From Hygrocybe punicea (Eukaryota; Basidiomycota; Agaricomycetes; Agaricales; Hygrophoraceae): a DNA stretch of 64,000 nucleotides. Every line of letters begins with the position of its first letter. Within the stretch, counting starts at the first letter, position 1. The stretch lies in contig OY744471.1 of assembly GCA_963556145.1 (NCBI GenBank), positions 1,171,590 through 1,235,589 on the forward strand, written 5' to 3'. Shown in pieces: positions 40,649 to 53,064 of this stretch. The notes beneath the pieces were generated by a model. It ran no database searches and was not told the DNA's origin. It saw only the letters and a program-made list of their open reading frames with translations. Position numbers and translations under genes: made by a program.

Positions 40649-42205
40649 TTAATTTCCATACACTTTCCATCTCAGGGTGCAACTTCTAGAGAATGAACAA
40701 ATTGAATCAGAGTAAGGATTATGATATGAGCAAAGAAATTGTTCAATCACATTTTTGGTGACCTCAAATGTGCTTAACACACCCAACACATGTTGGCCCG
40801 TCCAGGCTTCCAATTCAATGACTTGCTGGGGAGTAATAAACTCTTGTGAGGTGCGTGATGCAAACACCATGTGAACTGCAGCTGCTTTAATAGAAGAATG
40901 GCAGTTCAATGTGGATGCACTGGTAAGAATGGGTGATGGAGAATAATGTGGTAAGCCTGGAAACACTGAGGTAGTTGTCAATGGAAGAGGGTGTGAGTGA
41001 GTAGGTACAGTTTGAGCATTCCAGCAAGTTGCCAGGTGGAATAGATGAAATGTTTCCATCTATAATAATAATAATGATAATAATGCAGTCAGCTGATAAT
41101 TTCACAACGAACGGAAGAGTTTTGCAATTTGACCTCAAGTGTGGCCAGGCCAGGTGTGGAGGCTTGCAAATGTTCAATTAAGCCAGCATTGTGATCCATG
41201 AAGGACGTTTGTCTGCCTTGCGATGAATAGAAGCTGCGATTTCTTGCAAATTTAGTGAAAGGACACGCAGTGAGTGGCTCGAATAAACCTGTCAGTAGAT
41301 GCATTAACGGTTCCTCCCACAACAGGAAATTCAGATGAATGATGATCCATTGCATTCCGAAGCTGCAGTCGCATGAATATATGAATGAATGAATGAATAA
41401 TAACTTCAGGACGGGATATCTCACCGCATTGTAGAGGTCATCGTCAGCCTGTGCCTATCAAGTTAAAAAGTAAGAATTGCAGATGCGGGCGAAACAAAGC
41501 TGAATATTTTTTTTTTGCATACGGCTTGACTGATTTTGTAAGGGGGTTCTTTGGAGGTTCCGTTCACGAAGTCGAAGTCCACGTTTCTCATCACAGCGAC
41601 GCTGGCTCTCGGAATGACGACGGATGCCACCGGAATATCTGCAAGGGCACCACAAGATCCGATTCTTGGTGCCGACGAAGTTGATTAGCCGACTCGGAAG
41701 CGTAATACCAGTAAACATGACATGACGGACCTGACAACAACCATGTCGCCGATCAGACATTCCCGTACTTCTCTGACAAAGAAATCCATGTTGGGGTATC
41801 CCATGCCAATGCTGATTATGGATACGGGTGTTCCGCGAAAGCGACCGGTAATAGTAAGAAACCCGCGTTCAGAGGACAGTTCGAAGGGCTTCGGAAGGTC
41901 ATCTAGCATTGATCCGAGCGAACGCGCACGGGTATGGCTTCCTACCGTTACCTTTCGGGAGGAGGCGTCAGTGTTCCGCGACTAACGAGAACAGCAAGAC
42001 CGCTTGTAGAACTCGATGACTCGGAGATTCGTACAATTCGGTTTGCCACCTCCCCTGCTCGTAAACTAAGATGATACACTCGTTGATCGGATGTTCGGGG
42101 GAAATCTAACGGGGAACCAGGGGGCCGTTGGTGAGTGACTTGAACGTGTGTGAGGCGAAGAAGCTGCTTGTGTCACATACTAGCATCGATGATGGTATCT
42201 TTCAT
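40649..42205 (-). CDS. Uridine phosphorylase-like nucleoside phosphorylase
   Basis: Eight exons on the minus strand: 42205-42181, 42105-42035, 41951-41731, 41664-41523, 41454-41425, 41362-41289, 41233-41134, 41059-40649; 357 residues, all phases agree. It reads NFPRTSDQRVYHLSLRAGEV, NRIVTVGSHTRARSLGSML, SSERGFLTITGRFRGTPVSI, ISIGMGYPNMDFFVREVREC and VVVRIGSCGAL, the PNP_UDP_1 fold with its phosphate-binding Arg and the GMG(Y/S)P motif, then TSFMDHNAGLIEHLQAS and ATLEMETFHLFHLA, the uridine phosphorylase E-M-E-T ribose/base site. It cleaves uridine with phosphate to uracil plus ribose-1-phosphate in pyrimidine salvage. Intron 7 holds a short (TAA)n tract. The start is the first ATG that keeps phase. 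Confidence 0.9.
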
Positions 42206-44773
42206 ATCTGAGGATGTCGAGGATAATTTGGCTGGCGACGGAGAATGGGATACAACACAATTCGCGGGAGTTGAAAGCGTTGTGGCGTCAATCCATCCAT
42301 CATGTTTCCAGCGGTGCTTATCGCTGGGCTGTGTGGTGTGGTCATACTTACCACTTCCGAGTCGTTTATTGTCTTGGTCGCAGACTCTGAAAATTTGTGA
42401 CTCTCAAATCTGATCACTTTCTTTTGTCTCCCTCTACAACTTGAAGCCACGTACACATATACATATGCAGTTACTCTGTCCTCGGAAGTTGGCGCTACCA
42501 CCCAGGGACGACGACTCATCAGAATTGGGGTTTTGGGGTTTTAACCAAATTTTGTTATAGTGTGTGAGCGGGCGATGCCAGGGTGTGTGATGGGGGGAAC
42601 GACTCGGAAGTACTCGCGCGTGTTTCTCTCAATATGTGCTGTCAAGAATTCGAGCGTCGTGTTTTATCGTCGCTCAACCGTTGTCAGTCAGGTCCTGTGT
42701 CCAAACTCACCTGAAACTTCTTTGGATTTGACAACATTGACACGGACAGTCTGCCCTCTTTGTCTTCTAGACTCGATCCCTATCGCATTTCCCGTGGACA
42801 GTCGTCACTGGCACACGAGGAGCTGTCCGGTTTTAGAGCCGACCGGATTGATCCTGACCTGATCATGGGCCCAACATTTCTCGAATAACTTTCTCAGCGT
42901 GTGTGTGTTCGCCGCTTATATGTACTATTACAGGTGTCGTGCGGGCTGCGTAGCTGTTTGTTGCTTGCTGGATGTGCAGCGAACCAAACACCGCAGAAGA
43001 AGAAAACCCAATGAAAGTTCGTGGGCTACTTTACGTTTTTCGGCACCTCTTGAAGCTTGATGTCACACCAATTGGGCTTCTTGATCCTCGCCACGGCGTC
43101 TACTTTCAACTCCCACATTGATATGCCACAAGGGAATTAGCCGCTGTCGAGTGACCCCGTCCTCCACGGTATCCTGGGCCCGTACATATCTTGATCCACT
43201 CCTGGGCCTTTCCACACACGCACCCATGACCATTGCAACACGTACGAGTGAGAGAGATATCGATGTGACAGCAGTTATTTTCGCAGGGGATTTCCTTCAT
43301 ATTTCCTAGCTGGCTAATACCCACGCGACGACTCGATCACGCATGACCTGAAACTCTATTTGTCCGAGAACGGTTTCTCAGAGGCTCGAGCGCGACCTCT
43401 AAATGTTAAGCGGGCACTTTATGGCGCAGAAAAGCGGAGACGACCCGTTGCCCCGACTGCGGCTGGCCAAAATATTTTCCGGAGCCATTGGTTGTGACAT
43501 TTCGGGTGTTGAGGACCGGTATGCATCGACCATGAATCTGATCGCGATTCCGTACTGCCTGCCAGTGTCATGGATTACACCCGTTTTTTCATCTCGGTAA
43601 CAGTCAACTACGGTGGACTGCTACATGCTTGCCACGGTGAATTTCCAAAACTTTGCGTGCCGGTATTCTTACACAGCCGGTTACGTGAGGGTTGCTGATG
43701 GCGCACATTCAGTTGCGCAGATACGCGGAATGCTTGATCATAGATCGCCGACAGCGTTGGTTTGGGGTTGAAATGCTGTTTGCGATGAGAGGTTCAACGG
43801 TGACATGTGACATGTGACAGGCAAGGATCATCTGCAGTGATCGATCGGATGCAGTCACCTTCCCGATTGGGTGAGTTTGCCTTTGGATGTTATGACGACT
43901 CGTATTTTGGTTAGACTCGGCCAGCTGCCGGGAACCTTAACCCTTAACCTTGTCAGAGTCAGATTTATTATTTCTCTCGAAACATGGCCATTTCCGATGT
44001 GCGTTGACGCGTTGACGGTTGTTCGTTGTTCGTCTCAAAGAAACGGAAAACTCCGCGCATGTCGGCCAATTTCATTCTCAGCCATCCGCGAGCTCAAGCC
44101 TGGTCCAAGTGGAGTTCCAGTCGCCGTGCAGAGGCTTCCGTCAGGTTTGCGATGCTGGCATTCTACTAGTCTGGCTGGTTTTTGTCGCCGTAGATAGCGG
44201 GAAACGGACGAGTTTGTTGCGATTGGGCGCCTGTTGCTTGCACTAGCCGAATGAGGATGCTGATTGTTCCGGTAAATCCAAAAAGGCAACACAAAAAAGT
44301 TCTGGGACCTGGCTTGGATAAATCCAAAAAAAATGGACTTTCGGTTGGGCGGCGAACGACGAAAATTCTGTGCCTGCCAGTACACCCTGCGGTTACAGGG
44401 TGCAGTGGTTCAAGCGCTGTCAGAAGGGGCATGAGCTCCGCGAACGATGATTTGCTGATTGCAACATTTGGCCTTGCAGCAAAACCCGCTCTGTCCTTCC
44501 TCCTTGCAAAAAATACGTCAAACACGGACCCTGCGCTTTTAGAAGAGCCAGCCCAGCCACGGTAGCGAACAGCACCGAGTCAGCCCTCTTCTCGCTGTCC
44601 CGCGCCTGCCTTCCGCCTTCGCGGCATCTGAGACCCGCGTTCACTGCCGATCACTCCACCGCTTCGCCCCTCTTAAGCTCAATTACCCTCGTCCGCCCCG
44701 CCATTCATTCTCTTCCCAAACCTACATTTTTTCTTCCCTTCATTTTTTGTGGTCTGCTGCCGTTCTACCCCAA
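42206..44773. other. Intergenic region, 2.6 kb
   Basis: Between the divergent uridine phosphorylase and HMG-box genes. Several short ORFs (42202-42519, 42560-42862, 43106-43324, 43871-44197) overlap each other on opposite strands and have no domain signatures. The last 150 bp are CT-rich, as in a promoter/5' UTR of the HMG-box gene. Confidence 0.5.
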
Positions 44774-46381
44774 ATGAGTCGTTTCACCCTTTCCTATCCA
44801 CCCGTATCCGAATTTCCCAGCAATTTCCATCTGCCCTCCAAGAAAGACACACTGGCACTCGATGAACGCGCCGATTCCCAATCTGGCTCAGAGGATGGCA
44901 GCAACTATATTCATTATCACGACTCCCACACAATCCCAGAAGGTCCGCCTTTACAGGAAACTCTCAGCCATGCTTTGACTTGTCTTTCAGAGGATCCCAA
45001 CCTTGCCTTGACCGCACAGACCCTCAATGCCGACGGCACCCCAAAACGCCCCATGAACGCTTTCATGATTTTCGCCCGAAGGAGGCGGCCACAAGTATCC
45101 ACAGAAAACCAGGCGATGCGGACAGGGGAAATTAGCAAGATCCTGAGCAGAGAGTGGAATTCTATGGAAATGGTGAATAAATATTAAAACATTTTCGTCT
45201 TGCCCTTTTGTCCGGTGCCTTTTGTTTAACACATCTTGCAGGTCGAGAAGCAGTTCTACTTGGATCAGGCTAAGCAGTTGAAAGAGACCTTCAACAGCAA
45301 GTACCCGGATTATGTCTACCGGCGACGTCCCAACAACTCCCGCAAGAGGCGACGAACAGAGGGCGGGGTAACTCGTACTCTGGACGTCCCACTTTCAAAC
45401 GACCTCGACCACGACGTCTCAGGGAGCGAAATATTAGGGGACTCGCCGATAGATGAGGACAGCGCCGCGGACCTTCAATATCCCTCACCCTCCTCCTTTG
45501 GCGAACACACTTTCCAGTCGCAGTCGAGGGGATCTCCTTACCCGTATTCTGCTCCAGATATATCCCGTACAGTCGATCCGCACGACAACCGATTACCATA
45601 CGCGTCATCCACCCATGAACGAATGATACAGCTGCCGTCAACGACCTCGCTTGCCGCATCCGCCCGTGTGACTGAATCCCACTACCCATATATCCCTGTG
45701 CAGAATCATGCACATTCACAGGTGTCGTCATCTCAGTACTCTGCTGCAGAGCATACACCCGGCCAGAGCAACTGGGAAACACGAGTAGACAAAGGGAGAA
45801 TAGTACCGGCAAGCTGGTTAGGCAATAACGAGCGTGGTTTGGACTCGTCTTCCGAGTCGAAACCTCTCTCGTATGCCTCCTCGTCCTCTCCCCCTTCATG
45901 GAATGCCGCAGTCCCCGTCGCACAAATTAATACCTCCAATACCGCTACATGTCATAATTACCCCTTTCCGACGCTTAACTCCCCCTTTTTCCCCAACCCG
46001 CCTCAAATGGATGGGAATTATTTAAATTCGCCCTCTTCGTCTTCATCCAACACCGGAACGTCTTCTTCGCACTACAGCACGTCTCACAACCACCTACACG
46101 GGAGTTCTCCCCAGACCAGGCCGGTGTCTCAATATGACAACCGCTCCTATACCTCGTCGCCCTCCATCCACAACGCAAACGGCTATGCCCTCGAGCCGGA
46201 CGGTGATAGTCAATTGTACCAACAACCACTCCCGCGTTCCGCGTTACCCCAACCGCTTCCCCCGCTCCAAGCTATTGCACATTTCTCGCCGACTGCACCT
46301 TCCCCGCCTTCACCTTCCACCCTACCCATCCCTTCTCAACTCAGCTTCTGGTCGTCACGAGACAACAAACTAGACAGATAG
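44774..46381 (+). CDS. HMG-box transcription factor
   Basis: Two exons, 44774-45172 and 45242-46381, separated by a 69-nt intron; 512 residues. The intron splits the MATA-type HMG box: TPKRPMNAFMIFARRRRPQV, GEISKILSREWNSMEM, then VEKQFYLDQAKQLKETFNSK and YPDYVYRRRPNNSRKRRR. The box (about residues 93-170) binds and bends DNA; the RPMNAFM and YVYRRRP landmarks match the fungal Rox1/Ste11/MAT group. The flanks are Ser/Pro/Tyr/Asn-rich and disordered, as in fungal regulators. The target genes cannot be told from sequence. The 3' UTR has a (CATT)n run at 46448-46476. Confidence 0.9.
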
Positions 46382-47130
46382 ATAATTTCTCGCAGACAAG
46401 GCTTGAGTTTTCTCTCTTCTCCGTCTCTTCCTACTCTCTCATTGTCATTGTCATTCATTCATTCATTCATTCATTCCAAAGATCCTCAAAAAGGCTTTAC
46501 TCAGAGTCCCCAGTAATTATTGGTTTTTTTTTTAATATTCCACTTCATTATCGCCATTTGTAGTGTCTCGATTTGTGTCCTCTCTCCACGCTGTCAATCG
46601 CTCTCCGTTTGTACTATCAACATTTTGTTGTAGCACCACACTTGGTTTTGTTCCCGCCCAAGTCGGGGGGAAAATCAAAATGGAAACGATGCCGTTACAT
46701 GTACATAATGAGCGACCAACTCTTTGTTTCTAGAACTCCCCAATGGGGAAGAATCTTGTAATCACGAGAACCAGGAAATTATTTTCGTGTGTTTTTTTTT
46801 GCTTTCTCTGCATCAATCAAAATTCACCGCAATATAGTCTGGCCCCGCCGGCAGTTCAAGTTTTCGATCAAAATATTTGATGAGATTTGAAACAAAACGT
46901 TTTGCGGAGGGTTCCACTACTATTTACTTTCTTGCCTTAGTGCTCAAACAAGTTTTTTTTTTTTGAAACGTAGTCACGTAGGGGTATCCGGTGACGGAGA
47001 ATGGTTGGGCTGGCTCGTATGTGGATATTGGTACTAACGTTACCAAAATCGAACACATCAGAAATCATATGTCCCTGAGAGACTCACCACAGACACGCAG
47101 CGTTTCCCCCCCGGTGGTATTAGTGGGAGA
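46382..47130. other. Intergenic, 3' UTR side
   Basis: Downstream of the HMG-box gene; a (CATT)n run and T-rich stretches. No gene recognised. Confidence 0.5.
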
Positions 47131-47958
47131 TTAGCGTGACCCACATCCAAATCTTGTGCTTTTTTCACGAGGTTTAGGTGCAGGCACTACTAGTGAAAAA
47201 TGACATGAACGTGGGAAGGGTAAGGGTAATAATGATACGGAACAACAAAGAAAACTCCGAGATACTGTAATTTTCCTTATCGTACTCCACATTACCTTTG
47301 CAACCTTGTATAGCGAGGCTAATAGTGAAGAATATAACCGACATCGTCTCGAACAAAAAAAAAAGAGGTTTTCGGGGAAGAAGAAGAAGAAGAAAGAAAG
47401 AAAGAAAAAAAAAGGCTCACACTGTTTGTTTGGAGGTTTTGATGACTTGGCAAGGGGGAAACTTGTGGATGCATAACGTTCCATAATATCACCATGCTGG
47501 TAAAAACTCGCTGCCACGAGATCCACATTCCTGCCATTTGCAGGGATGGAAGTTTGGAGATGGTGGTGGCGTAGCCTGAGAAACCCAATACTAGTATAAT
47601 GTCCCGGAATGACAGGCTTGAACTGCTCCAGACCGTCCGATCGAAACCAGATACGAGATTGATGATGCCAGTCCGAAGTCTCCGGTAAGTAATATGCGAC
47701 AAGGAGGTAAGGTAGCACGAGTATGTAACACCAGGGGGCTCCACCAGATCGCAAACCATATCAGTACCGATGTGGCGAGGGCCCTGAGCCCAAGAAAACT
47801 AAACGTTAAACTTGAAGGAGACAACCAAAGGCACACAGATACACATCATTACCACCAATGTACACTGTGAGGGATATCATTTCAATCGTTTTGGCACTTG
47901 GAAAGTTTGAGATTGAGGCCTGAGGCCCTTGACACTGTTGACAGTGACACGCTGCCAT
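47131..47958 (-). CDS. Uncertain hypothetical gene, possibly two exons
   Basis: The minus strand has a plausible first exon from ATG 47958 (MAACHCQQCQGPQASISNFP) and a long open region at 47754-47460 that includes IWFRSDGLEQFKPVIPGHYT and MERYASTSFPLAKSSK. No phase-consistent splice was settled between them. The last part runs into an (AAG)n/(A)n tract at 47373-47415, where ORFs become poly-Phe/Ser and meaningless. Family unknown. Confidence 0.3.
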
Positions 47959-48126
47959 ATCTTCAAATCGTTGGTCAGTAGTGGTCACGGTAGACAAGTT
48001 TCACCAGTCCACTGACAATAAATACGTGTATGCCGTAACCGGGTACCATGCGTTGACGGAAAACGCTTTGCAGCTGGGCGACGGCTCGGGCCGTAAAAGG
48101 GTCTCCGTCACCATCACAATACCCAG

Positions 48127-49295
48127 ATGCGACCGTCACCGTACGTTGCCCCCATCGGAGATTCGACTTCTGTATTCAAGGCGGATATTTACAAGGGTAA
48201 AGTGCTGTTCTGCACTGGTGGAGGATCAGGAATATGTAGGGCCATGACCGAAGCCATGGTATGTTTGACACAAAGTTCAGAGTTCAGAGTTCTCGTTAGA
48301 GTCTGAGCTCGAGGTGGTTGTTAGATGCGCCATGGCGTCGATGCAGTTATTCTTGGGCGAAAGTGAGTGCTGAAAGGTGCTGTTATAGACCTAAACGTCT
48401 ACACGTTCGCTGACTGGCAAAGCATGCAGGCTCGATCGTCTGACGCAGACCTCCAAAGAACTTTCAGAATCAACTGGACAAACTTGTATTCCTGCTCAGG
48501 CTGATGTCAGGCAACCAAAGTCGTTGCAGGATGCGGTCTCAAAGGCGATCGAACAGTTCGGAAGGATTGATTTCGTCATCTGTGGTGCTGCCGGTAATTT
48601 TCTTGCTCCCATCTCTGGGTTGTCGGAAAACGCCTTCAGGACGGTGATGGAAATTGACACGGTAAATGATACACATTCCAGCATGTCATTTCGTAGTCAT
48701 GTCACCCCCCCTCCCCACCGTCCCATACTCACGGCTAACTGCATATCGACAGATTGGCACCTTCAACACTATCAAAGCGACTCTGCCCCATGTTAGGGCA
48801 TCCAAGGGGTCCTACATCCACGTTAGCGCAACTTTACACTACAATGGTATGTGTCTCTACCGTAATTTTTTTTTTTTTTCACGTTCTCTTGTGGTAATCC
48901 ATCCTACATCATTTCCAGCGACACCATACCAGGTTCACGTCAGCGCAGCCAAGGCAGGCGTAGATGCGATATCAGGAGTTCTTGCCGTGGAGGAAGGACC
49001 GCATGGCGTGCGTTCCAACGTCATTTCGCCTGGTCCCATCGGCGAGACAGCCGGCTTGGACCGGCTCAAGACACCATACGTCAACTTGGAGTCGCTTCCT
49101 CTAGGTCGAATTGGCCACACAAAAGACGTCGCCAACGCTGCCGTCTTCCTTTTCAGCGATGCAGCGTCATATATCACCGGCCAAATTATTGTCGTAGATG
49201 GGGCTTGGGAGCATCTCAGAATGCCGCAGTTGCCCTACCCGCGCGCGGTGCTCGACCCGCAGAGCGTGAAACATCTGATCAACTTCAAGCTCTGA
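48127..49295 (+). CDS. 2,4-dienoyl-CoA reductase-like SDR (SPS19 type)
   Basis: Five exons: 48127-48258, 48325-48362, 48430-48661, 48753-48846, 48919-49295; 290 residues, phases consistent. Rossmann cofactor motif FCTGGGSGICRAM (normally TGGGSGI), VICGAAGNFLAPI (the GAAGNF of the DECR branch), VSATLHY, SAAKAGVDAI with the catalytic Lys, and VRSNVISPGPIGETAGL. Members reduce 2,4-dienoyl-CoA with NADPH so that unsaturated fatty acids can enter beta-oxidation in peroxisomes. The C-terminus is FKL, close to but not a canonical SKL peroxisomal signal. An intron interrupts near the active site. The start is the first ATG in phase. Confidence 0.9.
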
Positions 49296-51616
49296 CCGTT
49301 TACACTTGAACAGTATTCAGTTGTGATGACGTGCATCATGAGTGGAAAATGTGGTTTGGGTGCTTATTGATATGGCGCTTTTATTGATATTTTCCCGTCT
49401 CCGAAGTGTTTAGGCAAGTTTTCTCTGGAAATAAATGGAGTAGTGCTAGCGTATGCGTGTAACCTTGTGATAGAACTGGCTGTGATCGACGTTTGGATAT
49501 CCCCATTCAGCATAATGTGCGACTCATATTACACTTAAAAACTCAAAAGGTAATAATAACAATTGAGCTCAGGAACATGAAATATCAAATGTACACACCG
49601 CGTACACACTACCCTTCGAAGCAGACAGGGGTGGCGTGATGGTAGCGCGATAACTCGTGGGCGATGGAAAAGTGTCACTACCCATGGAAGACGTTTGGCG
49701 TCATTAGACGTTAGATGCCTGTCGGATTTGTGAGATTCCCCGTGCTTTTCTAGACCATCCCATTGACGTCTTAAAAGATTCTCTATTGTTTCCCGCCCCC
49801 CAGAAATCCGAAAATGTCTCTCCGGTCAACACGGTTTCGGTAATGTTCTTCCCCCTGTCGACACGATTCGGGTCCTATAAGATTCTGGAGGCTGTCATAT
49901 GTCGTTATACGCGGGGGTTCCCAACAAAAAACACATCAGAGTTCCGTCAATTGTCACGAGAACCGGCAAACTCGTTTACTCTCAGCTCCTTCTGTATCTT
50001 GGTGACGTCCGTGTTCTTAAGGCTCGGTACCACTGCGATCATTGAGAGGAATCACACGGGATGCATCCGAATTACATCAACACCGGAGCATTGTGTAGCT
50101 GGACAAAGAAACTATTAAAAAGGGATAGCTGTGGGAAAGACCTGCAATTGCTTACGGAAAACAATTCACCTGTCATGAGGTTTCTCAACCTACATGCGAG
50201 GGGATTGTGAGAGTTGGAGATTCGGGGTTATTTTGGGCCGGCTGGAGGGAGTTGGGAATGATAGGCTGAAGTGCTACCGAGCACGTTAGCGAAGGCAACA
50301 CGCACACTTTTGAAAACTGAACACGCCGCGTCGATCAACAATTCCACGGTCGAGAAGCATCACGGTTGGGGATCCATCAATCGATAGTATTTGGCAATTG
50401 ACCGGAGAAAGACGTTGACCTCAGTTGCTTTATTCGACATATGACAGTGGAGGATGACCGTAACGCTCGTCTCTGAACCGCCCATCCTTTGCGATGGTGC
50501 GAGGATTAGTCGTATATGACACGAACGTAAGCGATAGTCACCAGATATAACTGAAAGTGATTGGCATTGTTTGCGAGTAGCGTCACAGGGAGAAATGCAG
50601 GTGATGCAACCATTCCGCCAAAGAAAAGTCTCAGGGATTGAGCTCGGGTGACCCAAGGTGGCCCAACATAGGCAAAAAAAATTGATGTTCTGAATTGAAT
50701 TTAACGCGGGTACTGGAATACGTCGACCTTCAGGAAACATGTGAACACTGGAACGGGCGGCGGTTGGGTGAAATTGTTTTCACACCACCCCAATGCCAAC
50801 TTATAGTGAGAATGTACCGCTGCTCGAGCGGACTCCTGGTGGACACATCTGTTACGGGTTATCATCACGGCAGAGCTAAGACCGGAGTAACTGCGCACCT
50901 TGATGATAATTTGAGCAGTAGGGGTTTGTATTAATCCTAGCAAGAAGTCGAATAGTCTGTCTCCCATCTTTCCACACTTGCAAATGCTCATCTAGAAGAA
51001 TTTCGATTCCAATTCCATCACATGATTGATAAACGTCCTTTAGATAAATACATGATTGCTTACTGAGAGATTTAGGAATGGTTTCTTGTGTGGGAAGCTA
51101 GTGTGGACCTTCACCGATTTTCTTTGGAAGGACGCTTCACATTTTGTCGTATATTGTACTCGGCGTGGCATTTCTGGGAGCTGATAATAGTGTAACTTCC
51201 AGGTTGTCGGGTTTGGAGCCTTTCAAGCTGATAATTAACACACCTTTCACCGGAGTCACTAGCCGAAGCTTCTTCGCAACACCGTATGGGTCTCGGGGTG
51301 GCTACGCAGGCAGTAGTTATATTTGAGGTGGTATGATTTGAACTTACTTCCGCAGAGCATAGAGTGAGGAACAAAGTGTCTTGTAATGGCTGCCTCAAGT
51401 TGTGCGAGACCAACCGAACGATTCACGTTTGCATTACGCCTGTGAATACTGTACATTCGTGGGCGGAGAGAGTATACGGGTGGTAAAAAAAAATTCAATA
51501 TCGATATTGGTCTCTACAACATGGGTGCCCCAAGTCCGGGCCTTTTCTTTGAGAGGCAATCAGAAGTGAAGCAAAAATTGTGAAGCCACTATTTACTTAC
51601 TTGCTGCCGCAATGCT
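49296..51616. other. Intergenic region, 2.3 kb
   Basis: No supportable gene. ORFs of 60-126 codons occur on both strands and overlap without domain signatures or consistent splice sites. Confidence 0.45.
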
Positions 51617-51853
51617 CTACGCAGGAATAAGTAAATCGCCCCAAAGCCTCACCACCACAATTCCTCCAGCGAACATCCCGACAGCAGTCAGGATGTTCAA
51701 GTTGCCTGCTTTTCTCTCGGGTGCCCAAATCTGTTCCCTCATGAAGCGGCCGAACGCAGACTCGTTTGGGTCGACGATTGCACGACGTTGGGGGTTGTGG
51801 GGAATGGGAATGTAGGTAGGGCCTGAGTTTGATGGGGCGGAACGACGGGTCAT
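51617..51853 (-). CDS. Small tail-anchored membrane protein (78 aa)
   Basis: An ATG at 51853 opens MTRRSAPSNSGPTYIPIPHN and ends with REQIWAPERKAGNLN followed by one transmembrane helix, ILTAVGMFAGGIVVVRLWGD, and LLIPA. A polar N-terminus, single C-terminal helix and ending in L-L-x-P suggest a mitochondrial outer-membrane TOM accessory subunit (Tom6-like). This is a guess from shape, as these proteins diverge quickly. The frame extends upstream to 51934, but the later ATG gives the natural start. Confidence 0.5.
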   Translation of the reverse strand: MTRRSAPSNSGPTYIPIPHNPQRRAIVDPNESAFGRFMREQIWAPERKAGNLNILTAVGMFAGGIVVVRLWGDLLIPA

Positions 51854-53064
51854 GGTGATGTCTGCCTTGCAGTTGGGGCTCGACAGAGGCCTTTTTGCTT
51901 TATCGGGATATCCCGCAAACTGGATGCCCTTCAAGTTGCCTAGCCCGCAGCCTTGGACCTGGGACGTTATCGGGACTAGTGAGTACCAATGAGGGCTGGC
52001 ACACGGGTCCGTCCATTACGCTACGAGCAAGAATCCACTTCGAAAACGCGGACATGTTAAAACGGCTTGCCTCCGTGAGATCCTCTCTTCTTCAATTTAC
52101 CACTTTTGATGTTCTTTCGCCGCGCGCTAACCTGTGGTCCTTGCCAAGCCAAACTCTACAGTTCGCAGGACTCTTTCAGACGACACTTGTGCATGCATTT
52201 CCAAGTCCCTTAGCCGTCACTGGCACAGCATGACCACCGACAAGAGTCTCCTTACGTTACTCTCCGATGGCAAGACCAACCGAACGATGTTGACTTTAAA
52301 CTATGGTGCTTGTGAGTCCGAGCCAACTTTGTGCCCTTTACATTGTTCACCGATAGCGCAGCTTGGCTTGCTCTCAAGATGTCCTCCACATTTGACTAAG
52401 GTTTCGCAAGTAGCCTTTGGCTAACGTCGCTGGTAGCCTTCTCCCGAATATCGGCACCAGCCCACTGTTCTTTGCTTACTCCATTGTCTCCGGCAACTCC
52501 CCCAACACTGTGGCATCTCCAAACGTCACCGCCGGGCGCACCTACCTCAGACTGCAGCGCAAGTCCTTGTGTGGTCCAAGTTCAACGACAGCAAGATCAA
52601 CCAAAGTACTTTTCCCCTTCACTAAGTCAAACGCGTGCTGATCGGAACTTTACCTAAAACTGCCCTGTGACATGGTCAACTGTGCAATCCTGACCGAATA
52701 GGTCAAGTTCTGGTTTTTCAATCGGCACATGGTTTCTACCAGCGCCAGCGAATGCGCTGGACGTCAAGATTTTGAAGGCTCACCAGCGCCGTGCTGTCGA
52801 TCCCAAGAAATCCCTTGCTAATTCCCTTATTGAGAGTGGAAGGAAGGTAAGGAATGTCACCATAATTGCACCAGACACGGGGACACAGGTCATGAGACCG
52901 ACGTGGCAGACCCTATAATAATGCGCCCAATTGTCCACTAAATCTCAACAATTTGCGTTCCCCAAGCCATTCGACTTTGACATGCAGCAAAACCTGTCAA
53001 ATCGTAGGACCCTTTCCCTCACTCATCTCACTCTTACGACTCACTCAATGGAAACATTACAGAA
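51854..53064. other. Intergenic, with possible decayed coding
   Basis: Fragments such as PANALDVKILKAHQRRAVDP (about 52750-52810) look protein-like but are flanked by stops in all frames. A TATA-like CCTATAATAATG (52911-52922) lies about 150 bp before the calpain-like ATG and could be its promoter. Confidence 0.4.

Noticed and set aside
42560..42862. 100-codon ORF upstream of the HMG-box gene
   Set aside because: No domain, no splice support, biased composition; treated as intergenic.
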